Part shown: in pieces, positions 63,090 to 64,000 of the stretch
How the letters are laid out: every line of letters begins with the position of its first letter
Position numbering within the stretch: position 1 is the first letter of the stretch
Source of the DNA: Chloroflexi bacterium 13_1_40CM_65_17
Lineage (GTDB): Bacteria; Chloroflexota; Dormibacteria; Dormibacterales; Dormibacteraceae
Direction: 5' to 3'
NCBI GenBank assembly: GCA_001917815.1
Contig: MNES01000081.1
Location: 1-64,000 of the forward strand
DNA: 64,000 bases
The notes under the pieces: model-generated
The model's input: only the letters and a program-made list of their open reading frames with translations
Databases searched by the model: none
Told to the model about the DNA's origin: nothing
Made by a program: the position numbers and the translations under genes

Positions 63090-64000
63090 CTACAGCAGAT
63101 GACCGAGCTTGTCTTTCTTGGTCTTCAGGTAGCGCTCGTTGTGCGGGTTGGAAGGGATCTTGATCGGCACGCGCTCGACCACCTCGAGCCCAAAGCCCTC
63201 GAGGCCGTAGATCTTCTTCGGGTTATTGGTCAAGAGCCGGATCTGTCGCACGCCAAGGTCGTAAAGGATCTGGCTGCCGATGCCGTAATCACGCTTGTCG
63301 GCGGGATGGCCGAGCGCCTCGTTCGCCTCTACGGTGTCTAGGCCACGGTCCTGGAGGTTGTACGCGTGCAGCTTTTCGAGAAGCCCGATCCCGCGACCTT
63401 CCTGGTGCCGGATATAGAGGATCACGCCCACGCCGTCGGCGGCGATGATGTCCATCGCCGCATGTAGCTGCGCGCCACAGTCACAGCGAAGGCTGCCGAA
63501 GATGTCCCCGGTCAGACATTCGGAGTGGGCGCGCAGGAGCACCGGCTTACGCGAATCAATTTCGCCGAGAACCAGGGCCAGGTGGTTTTCGTGGCGCAGG
63601 ATGTCTTCGTAGGCGTAGAGCTTCCACTGCCGCGGCTCATCGCCATCGATGGGTATCGTGGCTTCAACGCGGCGCGCGATCAGCTTCTCGTTACGACGCC
63701 GATAGGCGATCATCTGCTCGACCGTGATCACCTTGATGCCGTGCTCCTTCGCGAATGCTTCGAGGTCGGGCATGCGTGCCATCGTGCCGTCGGCCTTCAT
63801 GAGCTCCGTGATCACGCCCGCCGGGTAAAGGCCGCCCAAAATCGCCAGGTCAACCGCGGCCTCCGTTTGACCCGCGCGCGTCAACACTCCTCCGTCGGCC
63901 GCCCGCAGAGGGAACGTGTGTCCCGGCATCGAAAAGTCAGAGGCTTTCGCCGCAGGATCGAGCACCTTGCGAATGGTGGCGGCCCGGTCATAGGCGGAGG
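63090..64000 (-). CDS. ribBA: Bifunctional DHBP synthase / GTP cyclohydrolase II (5' end cut off)
   Basis: Two steps of riboflavin synthesis in one protein. The frame continues past 63965 to the right edge and keeps RibB sequence ([16 protein letters not shown]), so the ATG at 63965 is internal and the gene is partial. The RibB part ends near [25 protein letters not shown]. The RibA part has the zinc motif [27 protein letters not shown] and [15 protein letters not shown]. Gene order ribBA-ribH is conserved. Confidence 0.97.
   Translation of the reverse strand, partial: SAYDRAATIRKVLDPAAKASDFSMPGHTFPLRAADGGVLTRAGQTEAAVDLAILGGLYPAGVITELMKADGTMARMPDLEAFAKEHGIKVITVEQMIAYRRRNEKLIARRVEATIPIDGDEPRQWKLYAYEDILRHENHLALVLGEIDSRKPVLLRAHSECLTGDIFGSLRCDCGAQLHAAMDIIAADGVGVILYIRHQEGRGIGLLEKLHAYNLQDRGLDTVEANEALGHPADKRDYGIGSQILYDLGVRQIRLLTNNPKKIYGLEGFGLEVVERVPIKIPSNPHNERYLKTKKDKLGHLL

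Overview
This is a GC-rich bacterial chromosome segment, gene-dense and mostly coded on the minus strand. It reads as a core housekeeping backbone with small plus-strand islands. Several traits suggest an uncultivated member of the Actinobacteria/Chloroflexi side of the Terrabacteria, for example a Dormibacterota-like soil lineage: a DUF222/13E12-type HNH protein, Ku plus an ATP-dependent ligase, a PPOX-type (F420?) protein, an archaeal-type ProRS, and Firmicutes/Chloroflexi-like gene order. This placement is an inference from gene content; there is no rRNA in the window.

The backbone, read right to left on the minus strand, is asp23-fakA-degV ... recG ... selD-amidase-rsmD-coaD-divIVA-like-rpmF-fabD ... 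acpP-rnc-smc-ftsY-PHP ... ylxM-ffh-rpsP-khpA-rimM-trmD-rplS-rnhB-yraN ... comM-dprA-topA ... rpsB-tsf-pyrH-frr-uppS-cdsA-dxr-rseP-ispG-proS. It resembles the Bacillus subtilis rpmB-to-proS chromosomal order. Within it sit translation (rpsB, tsf, frr, proS, rplS, rpsP, rpmF, rpmB), RNA processing (rnc, trmD, rimM, rsmD, rnhB), protein targeting (ffh, ftsY, ylxM), chromosome maintenance (smc, topA, recG, dprA, comM) and lipid/isoprenoid supply (acpP, fabD, fakA/degV, dxr, ispG, uppS, cdsA). Many genes overlap by 1-4 bases, which suggests translational coupling.

Plus-strand islands interrupt the backbone. 16978-25882 carries two ABC exporters flanking a Ku/DNA-ligase end-joining pair, with an alpha/beta hydrolase and an NAD(P)-binding protein. 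43861-44817 is a LigB-like dioxygenase gene. 48203-50928 holds two paralogous one-TM proteins of no recognised family plus a DUF2236 protein. 53881-56652 includes rpmB and ftcD. 60794-62490 carries a PPOX protein and a PQQ-like lipoprotein. The right edge holds ribH and a cut-off ribBA.

Four observations stand out. (1) selD has an in-frame TGA at codon 16, exactly at the catalytic Cys position, followed by a SECIS-like hairpin, so it should encode selenocysteine. (2) rnc and the divIVA-like gene have no ATG/GTG/TTG upstream of conserved N-terminal sequence. Both instead have an ATA that overlaps the upstream stop codon (ATAG, ATAA) behind a good Shine-Dalgarno. (3) A double-hairpin repeat family (five copies, all in one orientation, with covarying first stems) sits between genes. 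A second CTCTCCC/GGGAGAG family has three copies. Members of both families have entered coding frames (the LigB-like gene and rnc). (4) RNase III has Asn where an Asp metal ligand is usual.

No stretch longer than 300 bases lacks a gene. The longest gaps are 38562-38752 and 9861-10019. I saw no tRNA, rRNA, CRISPR array, transposase or prophage gene.
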